Below are positions 1 through 6,685 of a DNA stretch of 10,637 nt, one piece after another (the stretch's first letter is position 1; the number at the start of each line of letters is the position of its first letter). Below the pieces are notes generated by a model. It had not been told where the DNA came from. It saw only the letters and a program-made list of their open reading frames with translations, and searched no databases. Both the position numbers and the translations under genes were made by a program. The stretch is from DATAYF01 sp036272735 (GTDB taxonomy: Bacteria > Chloroflexota > Ktedonobacteria > Ktedonobacterales > Ktedonobacteraceae), in contig DATAYF010000511.1 in the NCBI GenBank assembly GCA_036272735.1, positions 1 to 10,637 on the forward strand. The letters are read 5' to 3'.

Positions 1-48
1 CTGCGTCGACTGGCGACAGGTCAAGAACGGAGAGTGGAAATACCATGA
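1..48 (+). CDS. Possible 3' end of a plus-strand gene (partial)
   Basis: Frame 1 is open from the window edge to a TGA at 46-48 and encodes only 15 residues, so no product can be named. The reason to propose it is spacing: its stop lies 18 nt before the palindrome at 67, and the plus-strand genes before the other two palindromes stop 23 and 17 nt ahead of theirs. Frame 2 is also open, to a TAA at 128-130, but it reads straight through the palindrome, which makes it less likely. Upstream sequence would settle the frame. Confidence 0.25.
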   Translation: MRRLATGQERRVEIP

Positions 49-66
49 GAGGAATCCTTTACTATT

Positions 67-127
67 ATTTGGTATAGTCCAATCCTGCATGTGCCGCCGG
101 CACATGCAGGATTGGACTATACCAAAT
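67..127. terminator. 61-nt perfect palindrome, probable bidirectional terminator
   Basis: Two 30-bp arms pair without mismatch around a single central base at 97 (arm begins ATTTGGTATAG, apex CATGTGCCG/CGGCACATG). The outer ends are AT-rich, but there is no long T-run on either side. It lies after a possible plus-strand gene end and before the 3' end of the minus-strand desulfurase, although that stop is 180 nt away. It has the same length and architecture as the palindrome at 3927-3987, with a mostly different sequence. A role in transcription termination or 3'-end protection is inferred. Confidence 0.7.
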
Positions 128-307
128 TAATCAACGGGTTATTGTGCTCACAATTGTGATGCTCTTTCTTAGTGTGTAACAATAATTGCGCCGAAAATTA
201 TCCCCAGCAATATCTCTCGGCAAGCAAGGAGCAATTTTCAGCGGTGCTTTGTGGATTATCTCAGGATATTGAACTACTTTGGGTAGCTAGGTGGTAAGAG
301 TGGGAAT
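128..307. other. Gene-free spacer downstream of the cysteine desulfurase
   Basis: This stretch separates the first palindrome from the desulfurase stop codon. I found no convincing ORF, RNA gene or further hairpin in it. The only distinct signal is a 12-bp palindrome at 148-159, listed separately. The sequence is AT-rich and could hold 3' untranslated sequence of the desulfurase mRNA. Confidence 0.5.
148..159. repeat. 12-bp perfect palindrome TCACAATTGTGA
   Basis: TCACAATTGTGA reads the same on both strands. The half-sites resemble those bound by dimeric helix-turn-helix regulators. No promoter or gene start lies next to it, since it sits between a palindrome and the 3' end of the desulfurase gene. 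A regulatory role is therefore unsupported and chance is possible. Confidence 0.3.
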
Positions 308-1876
308 TCAATGCGTGTTTTTGTAGCGGAGGATGGCCGTGATCAGCGCATCAATTTCTTCCCGCGTGTTATAAAAGGCGAATGAAGGACGCACTGTACC
401 TGTCACGCCGTAACGCCTCATTGTGGGCTGTGCGCAATGATGACCCGCTCGAACGGCAATACCTTCCTCGTCCAGAAACCTACCGACCGCTTCGGGGCGA
501 GTACCATCGAGAACAAACGAAAGCACTCCTGCTTTATGTCGTGCCGTGCCGATTTGGCGTAGCCCTTGAATAGCGGCTAGCGCCTCAGTCGCGTAAGCCA
601 TCAATTCTTTTTCGTAAAGGGCGGCAGCATCGAAGCCAATCCGATCCAGGTAGTCAATTGCGGCTCCCAGTCCTATCGCGCCCGCAATGTGGCCGGTGCC
701 AGCCTCAAACTTATACGGGACCTCGTTGTACGTGGTCGCTTCAAAGGTGACGGTATCGATCATGCTCCCTCCGCCCTGCCAGGGGGGCATATTCTCAAGC
801 AGGCTTAGCTTTCCATAGAGCGCACCAATCCCGGTTGGGCCGAAGAGCTTATGACCTGAAAAGACATAAAAGTCCGCGTCCATGGCCTGGACATTGACGC
901 GAAAGTGTGGAACAGCCTGTGCACCATCCACCAGGACGAGCGCCCCGTGTCGATGTGCCATTTCAATCATTTGTGTAACCGGAAGGATCGTACCCAGCGC
1001 GTTTGCAACCTGGCTGATAGCTACCAGCCGTGTGCGTGGTCCTAGCAAGCGTTCATATTCCTCAAGCATCACCTCTCCATGATCGTCGATGGGTACCACG
1101 CGCAAGGTCGCGTTCTTCTCCTGGGCTAAAAGTTGCCAGGGGACAATGTTGGAGTGATGCTCCAGGGTCGTAAGGATAATCTCATCCCCCGTACCAATAT
1201 ATTTCCGACCATACGTCTGAGCAACGAGGTTAATCCCTTCGGTTGTGCCACGCACAAAGATGATCTCGCGCGCTGATCGAGCGCCTAAAAACTGTTGCAC
1301 TTTTTCGCGTGCCCCTTCATAGGCGTTCGTAGAGCGCGCAGCCAGGGTGTGCGCTCCGCGATGGACATTTGAATTGTCGTGCGCGTAAAATTGTGCGAGC
1401 GTGTCGATGACGTGACGCGGTTTCTGGCTGGTAGCCGCGTTATCCAGCCAGACAAGCGGCTTGCCGTTCACCTGCTGATACAGGATAGGGAAATCTCGCC
1501 GAATTGCTTGTACGTCAAACGATGTGTCCGCCCTGGAAAAAGCACGTTGTGGCTCTGACCCTGTTAAGAAGTACAACCGGGGCTGGCTGCCAGAATGAGG
1601 TATTGTTGGTATACCTGTCGCTTGCGGTTCGTCCAGGTTGTTGAGCAATTGTCGCAGGTCGGTGCTGCTCGTAGGAGGTTGAGCCATGAAGGCTTGCGCC
1701 GGGTATTGATTATCTGCTCTACCCATGGAGTCGGGAATCTCAGCATACAACTGATGAGCGAGTCGGTCGATATCTTCGGGATCAAGCATAGCGCCTAAAC
1801 CATAGGTACCAGGTTGAGGCATGTCCTGCTGCGCTTGCGAGAACCACGGGGATGCGTGCTGATCACTAGTATTCAT
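308..1876 (-). CDS. Cysteine desulfurase with N-terminal cargo extension (encapsulin cargo)
   Basis: This is a PLP-dependent group II (SufS/CsdA-like) cysteine desulfurase of 522 residues. It should release sulfur from L-cysteine as an enzyme persulfide plus alanine. The catalytic core begins near residue 120 (FDVQAIRRDFPIL). Visible landmarks are LEHHSNIVPW (about 239-248), the PLP lysine K343 in FSGHKLFGPTG, and catalytic C481 in RAGHHCAQP. Free SufS proteins are about 400-420 residues, so the first ~120 residues, rich in P, Q, S, D and T, are extra. In family 2 encapsulin systems such an N-terminal extension directs the desulfurase into the shell. The chosen ATG at 1874-1876 is preceded by GAGGTG ten bases upstream and overlaps the shell gene's 3' end by 11 nt (ATGAATACTAG), so the two are translationally coupled. 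An in-frame ATG further upstream (reading frame opening at 1909) lies deeper in the shell gene and is less likely. The enzyme class is secure; encapsulation is inferred from the neighbour and the extension. Confidence 0.95.
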   Translation of the reverse strand: MNTSDQHASPWFSQAQQDMPQPGTYGLGAMLDPEDIDRLAHQLYAEIPDSMGRADNQYPAQAFMAQPPTSSTDLRQLLNNLDEPQATGIPTIPHSGSQPRLYFLTGSEPQRAFSRADTSFDVQAIRRDFPILYQQVNGKPLVWLDNAATSQKPRHVIDTLAQFYAHDNSNVHRGAHTLAARSTNAYEGAREKVQQFLGARSAREIIFVRGTTEGINLVAQTYGRKYIGTGDEIILTTLEHHSNIVPWQLLAQEKNATLRVVPIDDHGEVMLEEYERLLGPRTRLVAISQVANALGTILPVTQMIEMAHRHGALVLVDGAQAVPHFRVNVQAMDADFYVFSGHKLFGPTGIGALYGKLSLLENMPPWQGGGSMIDTVTFEATTYNEVPYKFEAGTGHIAGAIGLGAAIDYLDRIGFDAAALYEKELMAYATEALAAIQGLRQIGTARHKAGVLSFVLDGTRPEAVGRFLDEEGIAVRAGHHCAQPTMRRYGVTGTVRPSFAFYNTREEIDALITAILRYKNTH

Positions 1877-3275
1877 AGTAGTGTGACACCTCGACATTCT
1901 CAAGTACACCTAGCGCGTCGTCTACCAGGACCGCCACCGAGTAATACGACGTGACCAGGTACGATGCGATAGCTTTGCTGTCAATGCCCATAAATCGTAC
2001 GGCCAAGCCAGGCAGGTGTTCATCTGGAATGCCAGTCTGCTGGAGGCCGACGACCCCTTGCTCTCTCTCGCCGACACGCATGAGCAGAATATTTGTCGTG
2101 TCGTTATCATTTACCATCAGTTTGTTTGTGGGGAGGAGGGGAACGCCGCGCCAGGTAACGAACGGATTGCCAAATATTTCAATTGTGGGAGGAGGTACGC
2201 CACGGCGGGTACATTCGCGCCCGAAGGCTGCAATAGCACGTGGATGGGCAAGGAAAAAGGCGGGCTGTTTCCAGACACGGGCAAGTAGAGCATCCATATC
2301 ATCGGGAGTGGGTGGGCCGCTACGTGTCTGGACGCTGTAGGATGGTGTCACGTTTTTGAGCAAGCCAAACTCCGGGTTATTGATCATCTCCCATTCTTGC
2401 CTCTCTTTGATTGCCTCAATGGTCAGGCGGAGCTGTTGGGCGAGCTGATTGTGGGGGGTATTGTAAATGTCAGAGACACGAGTATGTACACGCAGGATAG
2501 TTTGCACGACACTTAACCCATACTCACGGGGATTTTCCTCGTAGTCGACAAATGTCGTGGGTAGATCAGGTTCTCCGACATGGTCGGCGGAAAGCTCGAT
2601 TGGTTTTTCGCCAAGTCCATCTAGTAGCAGCGAGTTACTCGCACGTCGCTGCTGAACAATACGTTCCAGGTCACTACGTAGTCCTGACGTTTGCTTCATT
2701 AGTTCTGCAAATGCAGTACCTTCAAGCGTCAGAAGCAGACTTGATGTCAAAGCCTGTGCGTAGGATGTCGCCGGGATTCTTTCTAGCAAAGCTACCTCAC
2801 CAAAATGATCTCCCTCAGCCAGAATTGCCTGCCCAACCTTTTGACCGTAAGGTCCGGTATCCCACACCTCCACTTTGCCGCTGGCGACGATGTAAAACTT
2901 GTCGCCAGGTTGACCAGATTTTATGATCATATCACCACTGTCGTATCTCTCGGTGGTGAATTTGCTGGCGAGCATTTCGAGCGCGCTATCGTTCAGGCAT
3001 TGGAAAAGCGCAAGCGCTCGCAGATCCTGCGCCTCGATTTTCGCCTGCTTGCCAGTCGTGCTCACGTCGACCGGAGTTTCGCCACGTAGGATAATTTTGC
3101 GCCGGTTAACGCGATACGTTCCAGCCTCCACCTGTACCCAAGGCAAGAGCCTGAGAAACCAGCGCGGGGTGATATCGACCATTTGGGGAATAGTTTTGGT
3201 CGTGGTGGCAAGTTGACGTGCGGCTCCTGTACTCAAGCTCTGCTGGCCAACGTTGCCAGCTTGATTGACTGTCAT
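1866..3275 (-). CDS. Family 2 encapsulin shell protein with inserted cNMP-binding-like domain
   Basis: This 469-residue protein should self-assemble into an icosahedral HK97-fold nanocompartment in the cytosol. Residues about 1-80 hold the N-arm and the start of the HK97 core (TPRWFLRLLPWVQVEAGTYR, 36-55). Residues about 88-207 are a cyclic-nucleotide-binding beta-barrel (YDSGDMIIKSGQPGDKFYIV, then GDHFGEVALLERIP). From about 240 the HK97 core resumes (ENPREYGLSVVQTILRVHTR through EVSHYYEY). The length and domain order match the cNMP-insert subgroup, often called family 2B. The phosphate-binding cassette keeps FGE (158-160), but alanine (A169) stands where cAMP-binding proteins carry arginine, so nucleotide binding is doubtful. 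The ATG at 3273-3275 follows AAGGGG with a 7-nt spacer. The gene is first in a two-gene operon with the desulfurase and divergent from the cupin gene. Family assignment rests on recognisable sequence features and on the cargo neighbour. Confidence 0.92.
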   Translation of the reverse strand: MTVNQAGNVGQQSLSTGAARQLATTTKTIPQMVDITPRWFLRLLPWVQVEAGTYRVNRRKIILRGETPVDVSTTGKQAKIEAQDLRALALFQCLNDSALEMLASKFTTERYDSGDMIIKSGQPGDKFYIVASGKVEVWDTGPYGQKVGQAILAEGDHFGEVALLERIPATSYAQALTSSLLLTLEGTAFAELMKQTSGLRSDLERIVQQRRASNSLLLDGLGEKPIELSADHVGEPDLPTTFVDYEENPREYGLSVVQTILRVHTRVSDIYNTPHNQLAQQLRLTIEAIKERQEWEMINNPEFGLLKNVTPSYSVQTRSGPPTPDDMDALLARVWKQPAFFLAHPRAIAAFGRECTRRGVPPPTIEIFGNPFVTWRGVPLLPTNKLMVNDNDTTNILLMRVGEREQGVVGLQQTGIPDEHLPGLAVRFMGIDSKAIASYLVTSYYSVAVLVDDALGVLENVEVSHYYEY

Positions 3276-3411
3276 AAAAAGACCCCTTTACCAAACAGAA
3301 TTGAGGGCTCTTCCTAACCCCAAAAAACTGGAACAATGTGACTTTGCCTATAGTCGATTTATGATGCGTGCTCTACATTACTCTATCGTCAAGTATCGGG
3401 CGCATCGCCAT

Positions 3412-3463
3412 CATACCATCAGATGCAAGCTCGGCATGGCTGAAACCTTGCATCTGTGGTATG
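3412..3463. repeat. Imperfect inverted repeat in the divergent promoter region
   Basis: CATACCA (3412-3418) plus CAGATGCAAG (3420-3429) pairs with CTTGCATCTG (3447-3456) plus TGGTATG (3457-3463). That gives 17 bp broken only by one unpaired T at 3419, around a 17-nt loop. It lies within 140 nt of both gene starts. It could be an operator, an RNA hairpin in a leader, or a worn palindromic repeat; the sequence does not decide between these. Confidence 0.5.
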
Positions 3464-3512
3464 CTTGTTGCTAAAGTTCGAGGCCGTACTTTATTTAATT
3501 AGTTAAGAATGC

Positions 3513-3534
3513 GAAAGTAGCGTGAAAGTAGCGT
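3513..3534 (+). repeat. Tandem 11-bp direct repeat just before the cupin start
   Basis: GAAAGTAGCGT occurs twice back to back, ending 6 nt before the cupin ATG at 3541. It fills the space where a ribosome binding site would lie, and neither copy is a good Shine-Dalgarno sequence. It may be a binding site for a regulator or a small local duplication. Confidence 0.45.
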
Positions 3535-3540
3535 AATACT

Positions 3541-3903
3541 ATGTTGCAAAAAGTAGACCATGGGAGCATCTTTCCGCGTGAGGATGGAAAGATCATCGAC
3601 GAGCATTTCGGCGTGTTGAACACCCAGCAGGATGCGTTTAGTTTGGCGCACATGTTTGCCCCGCCTGCCTGGCGTGAGGCTGCACAGATTGCCGAGTTCG
3701 ATGAAATCATTATTGTGGTGCGCGGCTCGGTAGCTATCGAGGCGGATGGACAGCGCGTAGAGGTTGCGCCGGGCGAGTCGTGCCTGGTGGGCAGGGGAAC
3801 CCGCGTCACCTACAGCAATGCTCAGCAGGACGCGCAATCTGAGTACTGGTCGTTGTGTATGCCCGCCTTTCGACCAGAACGTACGAAGTTGGATGAGGCA
3901 TAA
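3541..3903 (+). CDS. Small cupin-fold protein lacking the usual metal-ligand histidines
   Basis: This is a 120-residue single-domain cupin. The core is FDEIIIVVRGSVAIEADGQR (53-72) followed by VAPGESCLVGRGTRVTYSN (75-93). These match cupin motif 1 (conserved Glu E55 and a G six to seven residues on) and motif 2 (PxG at P77-G79 and Asn N93). The histidines that normally bind metal in both motifs are absent, so a metal-dependent dioxygenase activity is not expected; ligand binding or a regulatory role is possible. The tail SEYWSLCMPAFRPERTKLDE is typical of small bacterial cupins of unknown function. No clear Shine-Dalgarno precedes the ATG. It is transcribed away from the encapsulin gene and ends 23 nt before a 61-nt palindrome. 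A functional link to the nanocompartment cannot be shown. Confidence 0.8.
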   Translation: MLQKVDHGSIFPREDGKIIDEHFGVLNTQQDAFSLAHMFAPPAWREAAQIAEFDEIIIVVRGSVAIEADGQRVEVAPGESCLVGRGTRVTYSNAQQDAQSEYWSLCMPAFRPERTKLDEA

Positions 3904-3926
3904 CGACGCTTTTACTCTTTATAAGA

Positions 3927-3987
3927 ACAGCTACATAATAATACGTGTATGGGCTCCGAGCCCATACACGTATTATTATGTAGCTGT
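3927..3987. terminator. 61-nt perfect palindrome between convergent genes, probable bidirectional terminator
   Basis: Two 30-bp arms (starting ACAGCTACATAATA, apex GTATGGGCTC) pair perfectly around one base at 3957. It lies 23 nt after the cupin stop and 20 nt before the hydrolase stop on the opposite strand, so it can serve both transcripts. No classic T-run follows on either strand. It shares 17 of 22 arm positions with the palindrome at 6686-6740. Confidence 0.8.
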
Positions 3988-4007
3988 GTTAATGCTCTGA
4001 GAATTAC

Positions 4008-5852
4008 TTAGTGCGCCCTAATAGCATATTGTGTCGCCGTGCTGGTCACGATGAGCGCGGTGATGAATATGCCATTGATGAACGCGCCCGCGTAAATTCT
4101 GCCCGTTTTGCGGAAGAAGTACGTCGAGATGGCGGCGATAATGATGTACACCGGCACGAACTGGAAGGCGACGATGGTTAACAAAGGTTGATCGACCGTG
4201 CTCAGGGTGTGGCCGGATAGCAGCGGGATGTACTCGTAGAGCAGGAATCCGACGAAGCCGATTGCCATCATGACGATATTTCTCACGATCTCCCAACCAA
4301 TGGAGAGCCGGGTCGAGCGTAACTGCCCGTGTAAAATCACTCCCAACATCAGGAAGTAAAGGATAAAAGGAATGACGTAGGAAAGGATGATGGGGAAGTG
4401 ATCAGGGGTGATGACCTTGATGTTGAACACCCAGACGCGCGCGTCTGTGTGAAAGGCCCAATCCAAGAATGCCAGGGCAATGTAGGGTGCGATAATGACC
4501 ACGATGGCAAATAGCAACGCTTTGCCGATCTTTCCCCACTCCAGCGTGTTCTTCTCGCCAGTGATGCCATAATTGTTGAGCCGTGCCCCCAGGCGTCGGT
4601 TGATGCCAAAATGCCACGCAATAAACAATATCAGCCCGATCACGCCACCACCAACGGCCCAGACCATAATTCCTGTTGTGATGGTCTGCGGGAAGAGCGC
4701 GCTGGCAGGTAGTAGGAGGTTGCCGAAGATTTGGAACGGGAAAAATGTGAAGACGGCTAACGCAATCACGATCACCACACCGATCCACCAGCCTAAACCT
4801 TGCGACGACTTCACGATAGGAAGTTCCTGGGCCAGCCCTGAGAAGAAGTGCGAACGCAGTAGCAGCGCTCCCACCGGGAAGATCAGCAAGATAACGCCGA
4901 GCAGCGTCAGCAAGGTGCCAATCTCATCCCACAGCCAGATCTGGTCGGAGACTGCCAGCGAGCTGACCCCAGTCAATGTTTGCTGCATCCAGGCGACCGC
5001 ATCTCCTACCCCCTTGGTTGTGAAGGTAATGCCTGGATGGGTCGTGGGCACGAGATCAAGCAGTCGAGCGTTGCCACTATTAACCGAGCCATAGACGTGA
5101 CTGACTTGAATCGGCTGTGAGATGCCGAACAACGTCTGCATGCGTGGTGAGTTTGGGAATTGGCTACCCGTTGGCTCCTCCCACATCAACGAGGAGAACT
5201 CGGAGTCTTGCGCCTCTACAACCGCCACGTTTTTGGGGAATTTGGCTGTGCCTGGTATGGGTTCTTCGCCCGGCGTGCTGGTTGAGGAACTCATCAGTAC
5301 CAATGAACGGTAGGCAGCGGGGTGCGCGTTGGCGGCGATCACGGAGGCCCAACCACCCATCGAGTGACCGATAAGCCCAATATCGCCCTGGCGCACGATG
5401 TTAAGCGAGTTCAGGAATGCCAGGGCGTCGGGGCCGCCGTAGCCGTTGGCAAAAGCTGGCCCATCAGAGGCACCATGCCCCGTCTGGTCTACCGCAAGTA
5501 CAACACAGCCGCGCCGCGCCATCTCGATGGCAACGCCATCCATGGTATCGTGCGAGTTGATATAGCCGTGAATAGCCACGACTCCGCACGCGGGCGTCTT
5601 TGTCGTAGCTGTGTTGGGAATGTAAAGCAGCCCGCTCATCATGACGCCGTTGCTGCCAGCAAAGTTGGTCTCGCGTACCGCGATCTGGCCTCCGGCGGTT
5701 TGTGCGATGTTGGCGATAATGCCCCCGGCAAGGATAAGCACGATGGATACACATAATAGAATGTATGGAGTTCGGCGGTGTGCAGTAGATAATCGTTCTG
5801 GCTCTTGAGACATGGATGTGCTCTCAGTCTGCACTTCGTTGTTGGCTGCCAT
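4008..5852 (-). CDS. Membrane-anchored alpha/beta hydrolase with C-terminal multi-pass membrane domain
   Basis: This 614-residue protein has three parts. A short polar N-terminus is followed by a membrane segment (about 30-50). An alpha/beta-hydrolase domain spans about 60-295, with the oxyanion motif HGY (95-97), nucleophile elbow GHSMGG with S164, and candidate acid and base residues D216 and H272. The rest holds about eight hydrophobic segments (roughly 310-332, 354-372, 390-412, 445-465, 487-508, 524-543, 555-580, 588-605). A single N-terminal anchor would place the catalytic domain outside the cytoplasm. The substrate is unknown; esterase, lipase or peptidase activity on a lipid or cell-wall compound is possible. 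The ATG at 5850-5852 follows AAGGGAG with a short spacer. It is a single-gene unit, convergent with the cupin and divergent from the DUF488 gene. The hydrolase call is firm; the role of the membrane domain is not known. Confidence 0.9.
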   Translation of the reverse strand: MAANNEVQTESTSMSQEPERLSTAHRRTPYILLCVSIVLILAGGIIANIAQTAGGQIAVRETNFAGSNGVMMSGLLYIPNTATTKTPACGVVAIHGYINSHDTMDGVAIEMARRGCVVLAVDQTGHGASDGPAFANGYGGPDALAFLNSLNIVRQGDIGLIGHSMGGWASVIAANAHPAAYRSLVLMSSSTSTPGEEPIPGTAKFPKNVAVVEAQDSEFSSLMWEEPTGSQFPNSPRMQTLFGISQPIQVSHVYGSVNSGNARLLDLVPTTHPGITFTTKGVGDAVAWMQQTLTGVSSLAVSDQIWLWDEIGTLLTLLGVILLIFPVGALLLRSHFFSGLAQELPIVKSSQGLGWWIGVVIVIALAVFTFFPFQIFGNLLLPASALFPQTITTGIMVWAVGGGVIGLILFIAWHFGINRRLGARLNNYGITGEKNTLEWGKIGKALLFAIVVIIAPYIALAFLDWAFHTDARVWVFNIKVITPDHFPIILSYVIPFILYFLMLGVILHGQLRSTRLSIGWEIVRNIVMMAIGFVGFLLYEYIPLLSGHTLSTVDQPLLTIVAFQFVPVYIIIAAISTYFFRKTGRIYAGAFINGIFITALIVTSTATQYAIRAH

Positions 5853-5904
5853 GCGTTACTCCCTTTCTCATGCAGAGAAATGTGTCAACGGCGTTGTTCC
5901 CGTT

Positions 5905-5928
5905 GGTATGGGCGACACTGCCCATACC
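5905..5928. repeat. 9-bp hairpin in the leader of the hydrolase gene
   Basis: GGTATGGGC and GCCCATACC pair perfectly around a 6-nt loop, 52 nt upstream of the hydrolase start. The inner GTATGGGC/GCCCATAC is also the apex sequence of the palindrome at 3927-3987, so this may be a shortened relative of that repeat. No T-run follows on the minus strand, so it is not a good terminator. Confidence 0.5.
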
Positions 5929-6106
5929 CGCTGTACGAAAATAAATTCGCGGGGATATTGAAACACTGCTCCAAAAAGCACAAAATCCTAAGCCAACCCG
6001 GTGTTATCGGCGGCTCAGGACTTTTCATTTCAGTGTCCCAATTATGAAGATACTACGCTACATAGTAGAGCTTGGATACTTATGATAATACCCAGCAGCA
6101 TTTCGT

Positions 6107-6134
6107 TTGTCAAGTAGTCGCTAGCTGCTATACT
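6107..6134 (+). promoter_or_regulatory. Strong sigma-70-type promoter for the DUF488 gene
   Basis: TTGTCA (6107-6112) and TATACT (6129-6134) are separated by 16 nt, and TGC just before the -10 box makes an extended -10 element. Transcription would start about 7 nt after the -10 box, which falls on the A of the ATG at 6141. The transcript is therefore predicted to be leaderless. Confidence 0.7.
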
Positions 6135-6140
6135 ACGATT

Positions 6141-6668
6141 ATGGAGAGTAACAGCATTTGTACCATAGGTCATTCAACCCATACAATAGATGAGTTTTTG
6201 GACCTGCTGCGTGCCCATGCGCTCCCACTTCTAGTTGATATGCGCACCATGCCCAGGTCGCGCAAGCATCCCCAGTTTGGCATCGATCTTCTCCCTGGTG
6301 AACTGCATGCTGCCGACATTGACTACATTCACCTCAAAGCGCTTGGTGGTTTACGCCATGCCGGGAAAGATTCCCCAAACATTGGCTGGCAGAATGCTTC
6401 TTTTTGTGGCTATGCCGACTACATGGCTACGCCCGAATTCCACGCGGACCTTACCGAACTTGAGGAACTTGCGTGCCATCAAAAAACTGTCATTATGTGT
6501 GCCGAGGCACTCCCCTGGCGCTGTCACCATTCTCTTATCGCCGATGCTCTCACCGTTGCTGGCTGGCATGTCTACCATATCATGAACAAGAAAACCGCCA
6601 GGGAGCATACATTGACGAAATTTTTGCGTGTGGAAGATGGGAAGCTGATGTATCCAGGTGAAGAATAA
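6141..6668 (+). CDS. DUF488 family protein
   Basis: This 175-residue protein has the full DUF488 signature: TIGHSTH (8-14), VDMRTMPRSRKHPQF (32-46), LGGLR (68-72), GYADYM (90-95) and MCAEALPWRCHHSLIAD (119-135). The family's biochemical function is not established. The conserved cysteines and histidines suggest a small-molecule or nucleic-acid-related enzyme, but that is speculation. The reading frame is open upstream to an ATG at 6072. The start at 6141 is preferred because the family homology begins there and because a strong promoter at 6107-6134 lies inside the longer version. No Shine-Dalgarno precedes 6141, as expected for a leaderless message. The gene stops 17 nt before a long palindrome and converges with the methyltransferase gene. 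Confidence 0.9.
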   Translation: MESNSICTIGHSTHTIDEFLDLLRAHALPLLVDMRTMPRSRKHPQFGIDLLPGELHAADIDYIHLKALGGLRHAGKDSPNIGWQNASFCGYADYMATPEFHADLTELEELACHQKTVIMCAEALPWRCHHSLIADALTVAGWHVYHIMNKKTAREHTLTKFLRVEDGKLMYPGEE

Positions 6669-6685
6669 GTATAGGGGTATTACAA

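Larger units (their letters stand above)
3276..3540. promoter_or_regulatory. Divergent control region between encapsulin and cupin genes
   Basis: These 265 nt must hold the promoters of both the minus-strand shell operon and the plus-strand cupin gene. I see no sigma-70 promoter strong enough to name. The best plus-strand candidate is TTGTTG (3465-3470), 16 nt, TACTTT (3487-3492), which is weak. The region contains an imperfect hairpin at 3412-3463 and a tandem 11-bp repeat at 3513-3534, both listed separately. No convincing small ORF was seen. Confidence 0.5.

Noticed and set aside
2..130. Partial ORF in frame 2 reading through the first palindrome to TAA at 128-130
   Set aside because: It would place the whole palindrome inside coding sequence, whereas the other two palindromes lie after stop codons. 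Frame 1 fits the spacing better.
3265..3474. Plus-strand ORF of 69 codons in the encapsulin-cupin gap
   Set aside because: It begins inside the encapsulin start, has no family resemblance and crosses the hairpin and promoter region.
5805..6047. Plus-strand ORF of 80 codons upstream of the DUF488 gene
   Set aside because: It starts inside the hydrolase coding region, has no ribosome binding site and has a composition typical of a chance reading frame.
6072..6140. Extended N-terminus of the DUF488 protein
   Set aside because: A strong promoter lies inside this stretch and family homology starts at the ATG at 6141.
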